Assembly (NCBI GenBank): GCA_018340375.1
Contig: JAFFJZ010000004.1
Coordinates: 45,114,001-45,178,000, forward strand
Direction: 5' to 3'
DNA from: Gonatopus flavifemur
Taxonomy: Eukaryota > Arthropoda > Insecta > Hymenoptera > Dryinidae
DNA length: 64,000 bases
Shown here: positions 22,320 to 32,360 of the stretch, in pieces
Position numbering within the stretch: position 1 is the stretch's first letter
Layout of the letters: every line of letters starts with the position of its first letter
Notes under the pieces: model-generated
Database searches by the model: none
The model's input: only the letters and a program-made list of their open reading frames with translations
What the model was told of the DNA's origin: nothing
Program-made: the position numbers and the translations under genes

Positions 22320-22389
22320 GTCTATAGCTCAGTGGGTAGGGCGCTAGTCTACAAGACTAGGAGTTATGAGTTCGATTCTCGTGGAGCGA
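22320..22389 (+). tRNA. tRNA-like sequence (pseudogene or head of a tRNA-derived SINE), anticodon-loop ACA
   Basis: A D-arm (GCTC/GGGC), an anticodon arm (CTAGT, loop CTACAAG, ACTAG) and a T-arm (ATGAG, loop TTCGATT, CTCGT) are all present. Box A (TAGCTCAGTGGGTAGG) and box B (GAGTTCGATTCTC) look intact. The anticodon would be ACA (Cys), which is uncommon. The acceptor stem (GTCTATA with GGAGCGA) does not pair, so I favour a SINE head or tRNA pseudogene over a working tRNA gene. No SINE tail is obvious downstream. Confidence 0.5.
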
Positions 22390-23204
22390 AATTTTTATTC
22401 CAGAATTCCTTCATAAAACATTGTCCAGCGAGAACATTTGATCAAGTGATTCATGCCTCACGGCCGGAAGCAGCAAGACGACTCCCATCAACAAAACGGG
22501 CGGAGATAAAAGATGACGGATGGTGGTAGAGGACCCAACAACCATTCTGACAACAGCACTAAAGCAACTTTCAAAAAAATTGTGTGAATTCAGTCGGAAA
22601 GGCCGACTGAGGAATCATCTTTTTCCTTCATTTGATCATTGTATTGAATTGCTCTACTGTATTCAGCGAATAACTCATGGAATTGATGAATTCAAGTACG
22701 GTATTGATGTCAAGGCATGTAACATCCAAACAAATGTTAAATATTGTCATTTAAAAGTGTTTCGATTCAATACAAATATGTTTGACGTCGTTTCAAAACA
22801 AAGAATCAATTGAATCAAGTTCTTAAGAATTACAATTAAATCCTCAAGATTTGGCTCAATTTCTCGCGGATGTGGGACAACTAATTTTCCAAACCCGCAA
22901 GGCAGTTCAATCAACTCCTAGATTGATTTCGCCGTATCCAAATGCGCGGCGGATTTGAGGCAACAGAAACTAGATTGAATCAAACCATCCTTTTTCTCAG
23001 TGTATCTTCAGAAATGAGGATTTGCGAGGGTAAGAATATGTGAGAATAGATATTAATGAACAGTGATATGCAGGGAAGGATTATCTGAAAATGAAGATGA
23101 TTGAGAATACATATCTCCAATGGAGAATAGAGTATTCGGGAGGAAGAATATTCCGGAGTATTAAATATATTATAAATGAGATTATAATTACGGATATTGT
23201 CTTT

Positions 23205-23420
23205 GAATGACTGTAGGCCAACCTGATTGACGGAGGTGTAGATGGAGTTGATTCTACAATATTCTCTGCGAAAGTTTGAACCCTCTAGTTGTCCTATCCA
23301 AGCTGAATTGTATGCCCATTCTCACGCACTTTTATCTTCAGTTTCAATAGGGTTTTTTTCCATATGATTCTATTCCTCAATATCATTAACGCTGAATAAT
23401 CTCATCCGCACATATTTCCA
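23205..23420. repeat. Diverged interspersed repeat, copy 2 of 3
   Basis: It contains GAATGACTGTAGGCCAACCTG and a following segment with the same order of motifs as at 21216 and 25868. No coding sequence. Confidence 0.45.
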
Positions 23421-23735
23421 CTTCTACAGGTCTGTATTCCCAAATATGTGACGATAGTGGGAGGAAATTTCATCCAACAGCAATGTTTTCTTTTCCAATA
23501 TGTACTCAAAATGAGGACCTGTTATATTGCACCCAACAATAAAGACCTGTTGGAGTACAAATATGTAGAAGTAGATATTTATGATCAGAAATGGTATTAT
23601 AGGGAAGAATTCTCTGGGAATAAACGGAAATCAAAATACGAATATTGTATGCAAAAAGTACTCTGAAGTATCATAAGAACATTCCGGAATCTCGTATATG
23701 TTATAAATACCCAAGTAGTAACCGAACGTTGTATA

Positions 23736-25768
23736 CAGGGTGGGGCATTTAAAGTGTCGCGGGCGTTTTTTCCAAAAATAAAGTGAGATACGAGGAAATT
23801 TTTCGGACAAAAGTTGTAGGGTACCGAGGGGGACATCCGATGGCGGCCTTGGCTTTGACCTCAAATCTCATCTTCAAGGGCATTCTGAGATCAACTCTTG
23901 TTTTTTAAATAGCATCTCATATTTTTTACTGCAGATTTGGATTCTAGGTCAAAAACCAAGAAACTTTTGTCTGAACCATTTTCCTGAAATCCGCAAAAAT
24001 GGCGCTCTAATCGATATTGTTCCATTTTGAATCTGACATTCGAATAACTCGAAAACGAAGGGTCTTGCAAAAGAATGTTTCGTACAAAAGTTGTCAATAC
24101 ACAACACATTTCAATCGTCTACATTACCACCATTCAGAGCTCACGCGATGTAAACTAACGACGGGGTTCAGTGAAAATTCACGATTTTGAAAGTCAGTTT
24201 GTCAGTTACATTTGATTATTACTTGGTTTATGACAAATTGAAAATCATGGATATCCGATACACGGTTTCTGAAAAGATCGATATGATCTACATTCACGGT
24301 GAAGTGCATAAGAACCCCAGACAAGCATATGACTTGTATGCAGAACGATTTCCTGAAAGAACAACGCCATCCATTAGGTATTTTCAACGAATTACAAAAT
24401 TATTCTCAGAAACGGGAAGTGTTACAGGGGAAAAACGACATCGAATGAGAACTGTTAGCGGAGAAAATGCGGAAGTTAATGTACTAGCTGCAGTAGCCAA
24501 TAATCCACACGTGAGCTCTCGTGAAATTGAACTCCATTCGGGAATTTCTCGAAGAAGTGTTCTTCGAATACTGAAACGTCACAAATTCCATCCGTATCAC
24601 ATTTGTTTGCATCAAGACCTTCACGGTGATGATTTCGAAAATCGTGTACAGTTTTGTCGATGGGGTCTAGCGCGAATGCACAATAACAACTTCATCAACA
24701 TATTATTTTCTGATGAGTCGACGTTCACCAATCATGGTCAAGTAAATCAACATAATATGCATTACTGGGCGACAGAAAATCCAAGATGGTTACGTCAAGT
24801 AGAGCATCAAAGACAATGGGCTGTGAATGTTTGGTGTGGTATTTTTCGATCTCGAGTAATTGGACCGTACTTCATTGCAGATACGCTAAATGAAGAGAAG
24901 TACAGACATTTCTTAGATCAAGTACTTCCAACATTACTTGAAGACATACCTATTCAGGAACGATTGAATATGTGGTATCAACACGATGGTTGTCCATCCC
25001 ATTATGCAGTCACAGCTCGAGAAATATTGGAGAGAGATTATCCTGGGCGATGGATAGGACGTCGTGGACCAGTTCATTGGCCTGCCCGTTCTCCGGATCT
25101 TACTTCTCCAGATTTTTTTTTATGGGGATACATAAAAGATACAGTTTATCAACAAGCACCGACTACACCTGAGAATATGCGTCAACGAATCATCAATGCA
25201 TGCGCGAGCATCAATGGAGATATTTTAGCACGAGTTCAGCAATCTTTTGTAAAACGTTTTGAAATGTGTATTGAAGTCGAAGGCCATCATTTTGAGCATC
25301 TACTGCATTAAAATTATCCAAGTGATGTAGACGATTGAAATGTGTTGTGTTTTGTCTGTTATACCCCATCACCTCCGTTTCAGTTCAAGGGGTCCCCCTT
25401 GGAATCAGACAACTTTTGTCCGAAACATTCTCCTCCAAGACCCTTCGTTTTCGAGTTATTCTAATGTCAGATTCAGTATGGAACAATATCGATTAGAGCG
25501 CCATCTTTGCGGATTTCAGGAAAATGGTTCAGACAAAAGTTTCTTGGTTTTTGACCTAGAATCCAAATCTGCAGTAAAAAATATGAGATGCTATTTAAAA
25601 AACAAGAGTTGACCTCAGAATGCCCTTGAAGATGAGATTTGAGGTCAAAGCCAAGGCCACCATCGGATGTCCCCCTCGATACCCTACAATTTTTGTCCGA
25701 AAAATTTTCTCGTATCTCATTTCATTTTTGGAAAAATCGCCCGCGACACTTCAAATGCCCCACCCTGT
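23736..25768 (+). mobile_element. DD41D transposon copy 1, complete (2,033 bp) with long terminal inverted repeats
   Basis: TA duplications at 23734-23735 and 25769-25770 flank ends CAGGGTGGGGCATTT. The inverted repeats are long: left arm about 23736-24124 and right arm about 25326-25768. The right arm carries about 55 extra bases (around 25355-25415). An intact transposase lies between the arms. Copy 2 at 42736-44767 has the same structure, including the asymmetry. IS630/Tc1/mariner elements usually have shorter ends, so arms of about 0.4 kb are notable. Intact coding sequence plus both ends make this the best candidate for an active element in the window. Confidence 0.93.
24247..25311 (+). 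CDS. DD41D (IS630/Tc1/mariner superfamily) transposase, intact
   Basis: This is a cut-and-paste transposase predicted to bind the element ends. The ATG at 24247 (MDIRYTVSEK) is preferred over an in-frame ATG at 24187, because the upstream 20 codons lie next to the repeat arm and the N-terminal domain begins here; this gives 354 residues. The N-terminal region (KIDMIYIHGEVHKNPRQAY, PSIRYFQRITK) matches the DUF4817-type domain of arthropod transposases. A helix-turn-helix follows (SREIELHSGISRRSVLRIL). Catalytic aspartates are D156 (FSDEST), D247 (QHDGCPSH) and D289 (SPDFFLWG), with 41 residues between the last two. The frame is uninterrupted. Copy 2 has the same gene with one nonsense codon. 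Confidence 0.95.
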   Translation: MDIRYTVSEKIDMIYIHGEVHKNPRQAYDLYAERFPERTTPSIRYFQRITKLFSETGSVTGEKRHRMRTVSGENAEVNVLAAVANNPHVSSREIELHSGISRRSVLRILKRHKFHPYHICLHQDLHGDDFENRVQFCRWGLARMHNNNFINILFSDESTFTNHGQVNQHNMHYWATENPRWLRQVEHQRQWAVNVWCGIFRSRVIGPYFIADTLNEEKYRHFLDQVLPTLLEDIPIQERLNMWYQHDGCPSHYAVTAREILERDYPGRWIGRRGPVHWPARSPDLTSPDFFLWGYIKDTVYQQAPTTPENMRQRIINACASINGDILARVQQSFVKRFEMCIEVEGHHFEHLLH

Positions 25769-25867
25769 ATATACTATGAACGTTCATAGTATGTCTAGAT
25801 ATACTATGAACGTGCATAGTATATATACAACATTCTGATGCTACTAGGGTAAGTGTGAGATCATAAA

Positions 25868-26060
25868 AATTGTTGTAGAATGACTATAAGTAACCTGACT
25901 TGTGTGACTGGAGACACGATTTATTCTAAAATGATCTCCTCATAAGTTTCACCTCTTCGAATTTCACATTCAAGCTGGATGGTATTTATATTCTCACAAA
26001 CCTATATTCTTTTGTACAATCATACTTGTTCATTTGTTTTCCACTTGATTCATTCTTCTC
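25868..26060. repeat. Diverged interspersed repeat, copy 3 of 3
   Basis: It contains AATTGTTGTAGAATGACTA and AACCTGACTTGTGTGACT in the same order as the copies at 21216 and 23205. It lies just right of the DD41D element, so that element inserted into this repeat neighbourhood. Confidence 0.5.
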
Positions 26061-26829
26061 AAATTACAGATAACATGGAGTTCCCAAAGAATCCTGAAAA
26101 AACTTCATTCAAAATCCAAAGTCCTCAAAAAGTTATTCGAGAATTGATCAACGAACTCTATGGCACCTGGGATATTATCCCGTACAGCACACGAGTTCCC
26201 GTAAAGAGTCCCGTCATGCTCATTAAGTTGTATCAATAATGAATATCTTGAATTCAGAAATGAACTATTAATGAACAACTCCATGTTCAAAAAGAACTCA
26301 AATCGAGATTTCATAATGAATTGTCCGGGCATTCAAGACGTTTCCATTCTGAATTCAAAATATTCATGATGAATACATGTTGGTTAGCATAACGGGAACT
26401 ATCCGGAAGGTCTTCAAGAAGTTTTTATGAATTCTAATTTATCATTTGTGGTGGCTGAGATCAAAGTCAAATGACTTCATCTCCACGTATTTACACTCTT
26501 ACAGATCTTTATATGTGAATATGTATTGAGGATGGAGGAGAATCTCATTCAACAACATATCCCTCTCATTATTTCAATATATGTTCGAGAATCAGGATAT
26601 GTGAGAGTGGAAATATCCCACATAGCACTACAGTCTCAGAAGGATTCTAGAAGTATTCATGGAGAACAACAGTGAGTTGAATGAGTTAAAGGGGAATCTT
26701 TCTGAGACTATGGTGCTGTGTGGGATGTGAGAGTAGGTATCAATCATCTTCGATGTCCAAGAGAAGAATTATCTGGAATTGAACAGAATTGAAAATACGG
26801 ATATATAATGAAAAATGAAGTATTTGAGA
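26061..26829. other. Non-coding stretch
   Basis: The sequence is AT-rich with repeated AATTC/GAATT words and segments related to 23012-23640. The longest plus-strand frame (25979-26239, 86 codons) crosses into the diverged repeat and has no recognisable motif. I see no gene. Confidence 0.4.
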
Positions 26830-27808
26830 TGTGACATGATGATCAGTCACAAGGAAACGCACGATCCCAGCGGATTCCACCCGAATTGTTCAGGAATACG
26901 TTGGTCCGCAAGGCAGAATACAGTTGTTACTCGCTGGTACCTGAGTCAGAAACACACTCTCCTTCCCCAAATATCCCTGTTCCTATATTTTGTTGAAGTT
27001 CTCCGCCCCGAGGAGGCAGCGCCTCAATTTTCTGGGAAAATTGACACTCTGATCCCGGATCTTCAAAAATGTTTCCCTCGGTTTCTAGGTGGAAATTGAC
27101 ACATCTGACACTTTCACACTCCCCCCAGAGGAAGTTATGGATCAACTTCGCGTTGTCGGACTTTCTACGGATGTAGGAGAGAGGGTTTGCGAGGACGATT
27201 GCAAGTTCACACGAACTCCGTTAAAGAACCTGCCATCACTCAACCAACTCTCCTAGGCACCCTGCCCAGAACTTCGGGGCTCTCCGGAGACCCAACAATT
27301 CCCACGACAACCAACCATCTTCTCGAGGTTCGTCCTATACAGAGGACCCCAATGAATATTTGTGGATCAACACCATTGCCTCGGGGAAATGAGTGGCTTC
27401 TCCAGTCGAACATTCCCTAAACTGTGTGGGGACTATCGAGGAGAAGAGGGACCAAGCGCACCGATGTGATGAGTGAGCTGATGAGGATAGATCCGTCCGA
27501 TGGACAGTGGACGATTTGTCCCTAGAGCTTAGGCCCTCTGAGCCCGATTTGTCCTCAAGCCCGTCAGAGATACATCCGGAAATAACAATCCTCCCCTTGA
27601 GTCATCATTGGGAACACTCACGATTCGACCAACATCGAATCGACTCAACACTCCCAGTATATACACCCTTCCCATTCGTCATCGTCCGCCACGTTCTCGA
27701 ACACTACAACAACCGTGAACGTTGACACACAACGTTTCACATAGGCGGATCATCCCCACCAATATCAATGATTTTGGAACAAGCAACGTCCAAAATCCAT
27801 CTCTAGTT
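26830..27808 (+). repeat. Old LTR-like segment and flanking sequence related to the LTRs at 27809 and 63086
   Basis: It starts TGTGACATGATGATCAGTCAC, matching the start of the LTR-like copies at 27809 and 63086. A second shared block lies near 27000 (CCGCCCCGAGGAGGCAGCG versus CCGCCTCGAGCAGGCAACG at 28018). The rest is GC-richer than its surroundings and has no recognisable gene; several short frames exist without motifs. Confidence 0.4.
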
Positions 27809-29357
27809 TGTGACGTGATATCTCGTCACAAAGAGAATCGCGGGGTGGCGCCGCGCACCATCGCTAGAGTTTGTCATGTCATTTGCGAACACTTGAGTTC
27901 GCTAGAGAGAACACTGCTGTCGCTCGCTCACATGAGAATTGGGAACACATCTCCTCTCCTTCATTATCTCATTCCTCCTCCAATCCCTGCCCTTTCATGA
28001 TTTGTCGAGGTTTTCCGCCTCGAGCAGGCAACGCCATCTGCCACGAGGTGATACGGCGGTCCCTTATCACCGGAGGACGATCCACCAATCACGGGAGTCC
28101 ATCTTCTCTCACCCCAGGCCAACCAACAGCGGAGGAAGGAACGCCCTCTATCGCTCTCTCACCAAGGCCGTCAACCCGAAGAAAAGAAGCAGGACGCATG
28201 CGCCGTTCAACATGCTCCTAGAAGAGAAGAAGAAATGGACGAGAGAGACGACTCGAACCCCGACACCTCCCGTCACTCTCACACTGGAAAAATCAGTCAA
28301 TTGGAGGAGGACAGAACCCCCGTCCCTCCAAAACCGACACTCACCAAACGACCAATCAGAGACCATCACCGACAGAACCAATGAAACGAGCTCAACAGGC
28401 GAGCTCCAACGGGAAGGCACTGACGGGGTTCCGTGTATCATTTTGCGAACTCACCCGTCGGTGAAGAAGGAGAAAAGGCCATCTTGTATTCTCACTTCTT
28501 ATGTGATCGAGCCACGGCGACGTTAATCCCAGAAAATTTCTTTGAAATATACCGAATACGGTGAGTAGACGGTGCCACTGGGGTTATATTTTGGATTAGG
28601 GAGCAGTACCACCATCCGCCAAACTGTTCATACGGAGTGAGAGTGCAAGTGTGGTGGATTTTGGTGAAGTATCGTGCTAAAGTTTCCCTTCTCGTGGCAT
28701 CCTCCACGTGCTCCCTCGCTCGAATTTCCCTCCGTTCTGTGTGTCTGCTCCCTCGAATCACCCCCTCGTCCGATTTAGCCCACCCTCGTGTACGATTTTA
28801 TGGTCGCGGTTTCCCTGAGCCCTCCCCTTCTCTGCGAATGTAGACGGCGTGGTCCCTATAGTATATTCCCTCGTGGCCGTGCCCTCCGTGTTTCTTCGAC
28901 TCCACGTGTTCCCCTAGACAGATATATTTAGCCCAAAGAATTGTTCATATTTCGGTTTTTTCTGCGACAAAGTCGCATGTGTACTAAGTCAATCTTAACG
29001 TAAAATATATACGTGCCCTGGCACGTGTTTGATTATATGTCGAGATTGTTTGATTGAGCTGAATCAAAATCAACCTACCCCTCTCCCTGAGCTACCCTTA
29101 TTCCTTGAACAGATCCACCTGATCGTGAACGTTTGACTTTCTCGTTTACAATATATATCAGGTGCCGCCACTACGTATAAATATCCACGACGGGAGTTGT
29201 GGAAGCTCTCAAAACTATATGCGCCTTTGTGTATGGGTTGGAGGTAGACCCATCACAAGTTACACATCCTCAATACTTTCCGACCACTTTCCCCAATTGT
29301 ATCGTAGTCTCTAGTAGTATCCTCAATTCTGCCTCAATAAACATTTAATACGGCACT
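27809..29357 (+). mobile_element. LTR and leader of a degenerate LTR retrotransposon (element E2)
   Basis: It starts TGTGACGTGATATCTCGTCAC. About 900 bp (27809 to roughly 28710) align with 63086-64000: the block GGAGGACGATCCACCAATCAC at 28071 recurs at 63351, and GAACTCACCCGTCGGTGAAG at 28448 corresponds to 63748. A TATA-like TATAAATA at 29175 and an AATAAA at about 29336 suggest promoter and polyadenylation signals, but the exact LTR end is not visible. The 195-codon frame at 27939-28526 is rich in Arg, Thr and Pro, is not conserved as protein in the other copy, and is probably not a gene. Confidence 0.5.
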
Positions 29358-30540
29358 TTGGGCTATCCACCCACGCAGTCAGCACATTGCCTCAACATCT
29401 CGCAACCTATGGTTATGAGCGGGCCTTATTTCTCCTTGGCTTATTCCCCAAATATCTTGAATCAAGGAATTTATAATATTCCGAGTACCTGGGTGAAGAA
29501 CTCCATGCAGAATCCCGTGATTCCGTTGACCTCAACCCAGAACCTATTTCACCTCACCCCGTGACTGTGACGCCAACTTCGAACCAACCTGAATATTTCC
29601 GATTATCCCCCGCCTTTTCACTTATAGCTCAATCGAGGCCCCCAAAAACTTCCTCATTGGCACCAACAAGCCACTTCGCGACCCCCAATCATTACTCAAT
29701 ACGCTCCCACAAATCCCCCTACCCCGTTCTGCCCCATTATGACTCAACTAGTATCAATACTTGTTCTGGTACACAACCCCCGTCCGTTATGACCCAATAT
29801 GTGCTCGCCGGTGCAATTCGTCATAACTTGGCTGACATTGCCTGGGATTGGCGGTCATCCCTTTCAGGATTAGACAACGATCCCGAGGAATTCCCCTTGA
29901 GGTTGAATGAATGCCGAGCGATGACGAATCTTTTGAGTTTGGAGGTTCCAAATTTACTGCCTACGATTCTTGAGGGGATTGCTTGACAGTGGTTCCTCAT
30001 TGAAAGTACTCCCTCCACCTCCCTAGGATAGTTTCACAGTGCTCCCAGGTAGAGATTCGGCCTGACAGATTACGAGGCCACATTACGGTAGCGAGTGCTC
30101 ACTCGATTTCAAGGGCCAGATGAACCACCTGCGGATTACATAAACTACGTGCGATCATTACGGTCAGATATAAAGAATCTTCATACCCTTGCGAACCAAT
30201 TTTCCACAGCTCTCGACCATATGCGTTTGGAGTTCCGCAGTGACATGATCAAGGGGTCATTGAGCATGTATTAGCAGATGGAAAGGCGGGTCCTTGGAGT
30301 CGAGCGGTCACTCCGGCCCCGAAGAGCCCCTATCCAACTTCCCACATTCCAATTAGCTCTACCTGAATTGACATACAAGCTGGAGAAAGCCCAAACCCGT
30401 CCCGGAGGAACTTCGGATTCACCCTTATGAAACCTGTAGAGTGTTCGTGCTGCGGTGGACGTGGACACTCCGCCAAGCAATGTGGCAAGACCGAAAGGTT
30501 AAAAGTTTCTGTGGCCAAAACGCAAGACGAGGGGAACTGA
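29358..30540 (+). pseudogene. Decayed gag of LTR retrotransposon E2
   Basis: The frame at 29561-29986 ends with a gag-type core (IAWDWRSSLSGLDNDPEEF, LSLEVPNLLPTILEGIA), followed in broken frames by a capsid-like stretch (PADYINYVRSLR). A CCHC zinc knuckle at about 30442-30483 reads CSCCGGRGHSAKQC, matching CX2CX4HX4C. Stops occur near 29984, 30028 and 30270, with further frame changes. No protease or RT is found: the P-like element is inserted right after the zinc knuckle, and only integrase sequence resumes beyond it. Layout favours a Ty3/Gypsy-like element. Confidence 0.7.
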
Positions 30541-31642
30541 CCCGAACGGAGGTGACTAGGGTCCACCCAACCTCCAATAGTTCACCCCATGGACCTATAA
30601 TATATGGACCGCGTATGTAAGAAAGATATGTATCCTTGTAGAAGGAGATGCAACATCAGTCAATGTCAAGGTGCGTACGCATCAATGACAGATACAATAT
30701 GGCCGTTCTCTTGGTACAAGAATACACAATGTTTATAACCTTCACACGCTGATGTTAAAAAATGAGCCACTTATGTATTGTAAATTGTAACGCATTGTGA
30801 ATTCATAGTAACACATTCCTGTTTGACTTTTGAAAAACATAAATAAATATGCCGCGATACTGTCACGTTTGTGGATTCAACAAAGACAGTCTTGAATTGG
30901 ATATTTCGTTTCACAGGTATGTGAAACATTTCGGAATATATCTCCTTGTCTTTTTATTTTTCTGAGATATCTTTCATCGATCTTACAAGAAGTTTTCATC
31001 CCATATGCTCAATATATTCCATATGCACATAGGGTTATAGATAATAATGACACATGTTTAACTTGTTGAATTTTGAATAATTTTTTGAAACCGAATTGTC
31101 ATTGAATTCGAACATATTGAAACGTACATATTTCTATTTTTTCTAATAGCATGCCTAATCATTATATTCTGTCCAAGAGAATTGAAACTGGGACGCTCTC
31201 ATGCATTCAGAATTAGATTTTGTTGTATTCAAATTCGAATTGGTTTCGATAAACGATTCAAACTCCAGCAACATCACATCCATGATATTATGTATATCAC
31301 TGGAATTAATGACACTTACATCCATACATATATTCACGCATGAAAGAATAACAATCTTCTCTTCATGTAAATATGATATTTGAAAGTGATTCCACAGCAA
31401 AAATAATTTTCTCCCGCTTCTGTGTAATAGGTATCCGAAAGAAGAAACTCTTCGAACTGCATGGCTAACCAATATTGGGAAAACAAATTTTGGACCCACA
31501 AAGTCCAGTTTAATTTGTAGTCTGCACTTCACGGAAGACTGTTTTTACTTCACTCAAGGAGGAATCAAGAAGCGCAGAAATTTGAAACCAGGGGTTGTAC
31601 CGACACTTTTTGGATTTCGATGTTCCAAGTATGTATTCAGCG

Positions 31643-31869
31643 CAGTGATCCCAGAATACGGGAGCTGGTGGCCCCCACCATTGACCCCTTTATGACCTTT
31701 CCAAGCTTACTGCATGTCTAAGCGAAGTAACTAAGATTACACTGTGGTTCAGTATAGTCACTGCCTACAATGTATTTTTCCTTATTTGAAATAATTGTAT
31801 CATAAGACTGCAGTGGTCTTCAAGATGTAAATGGTGCGGGGCGCCAGCTCCCGCATTCTGGGCTCACTG
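31643..31869. mobile_element. 227-bp hAT-like MITE in intron 2 of the P-like transposase
   Basis: It starts CAGTGATCCCAGAATACGGG and ends with the near complement (CGCATTCTGGGCTCACTG). A perfect 8-bp duplication ATTCAGCG lies at 31635-31642 and 31870-31877. CAGTG-type ends and 8-bp duplications fit hAT. Confidence 0.9.
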
Positions 31870-32240
31870 ATTCAGCGTCGGATTTGGAAATTTTGTTTCC
31901 CTCTTGAATCAGCTGGTAACGAGAGATGAACAGTAGGCTGCCGCCCATCACTTGCCCTTTGTTATATGTGCGTTGCAAAAGGAAACAGGATTTCTAAATC
32001 CGGTTCTGTATGCATTACTTCATATTCAATTTATTCGGTAGAAATTTTCAAGAAATGTGAAATTCATTCAGATCAGGGAAGCTCATCCACAAAATTCATT
32101 AAAATATCTTTCTTTCACTTCTTGTATTAATGAGAAGTTTCCAAAGTATGACGTAGAAACAAATAGTGGAAAGCGTTATATATATTCAATCAATAGTCCC
32201 TTGCTCATGAATTTAGTTGACAAATCATTGACTCATAGAA

Positions 32241-32360
32241 GGCTTCCAAAGTAGCTGACCAGATCGGTCCGGTATTGACCAAATCACTTTGATTGGTTGG
32301 GAATTTTTTTTCAACCAATCAAAGTGATCCGATCATGACCGGTCAGCTATTTCAGAAGCC
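32241..32360. repeat. 120-bp foldback repeat in intron 2 of the P-like transposase
   Basis: Arms start GGCTTCCAAAGTAGCTGACC and end GGTCAGCTATTTCAGAAGCC. The centre pairs tightly (CAATCACTTTGATTGGTTG with its complement around a run of T). It would form a strong hairpin when transcribed. Confidence 0.85.

Larger units (their letters stand above)
21840..23735. other. Non-coding stretch with tRNA-like sequence and diverged repeats
   Basis: Apart from the tRNA-like sequence at 22320-22389 and repeat copy 2 at about 23205-23420, I see no gene. Segments at about 23012-23110 and 23510-23640 (AATGAGGA..., GAATATTGT...) resemble 26575-26810, so this is part of the same repeat neighbourhood. The DD41D element at 23736 is inserted at its right edge. 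Confidence 0.45.

Noticed and set aside
22320..22389. Functional tRNA-Cys gene
   Set aside because: The acceptor stem does not pair, so it is reported as tRNA-like only.
27939..28526. 195-codon frame in the GC-rich LTR region
   Set aside because: Low-complexity Arg/Thr/Pro composition, and the frame is not maintained in the related copy at 63086-64000.
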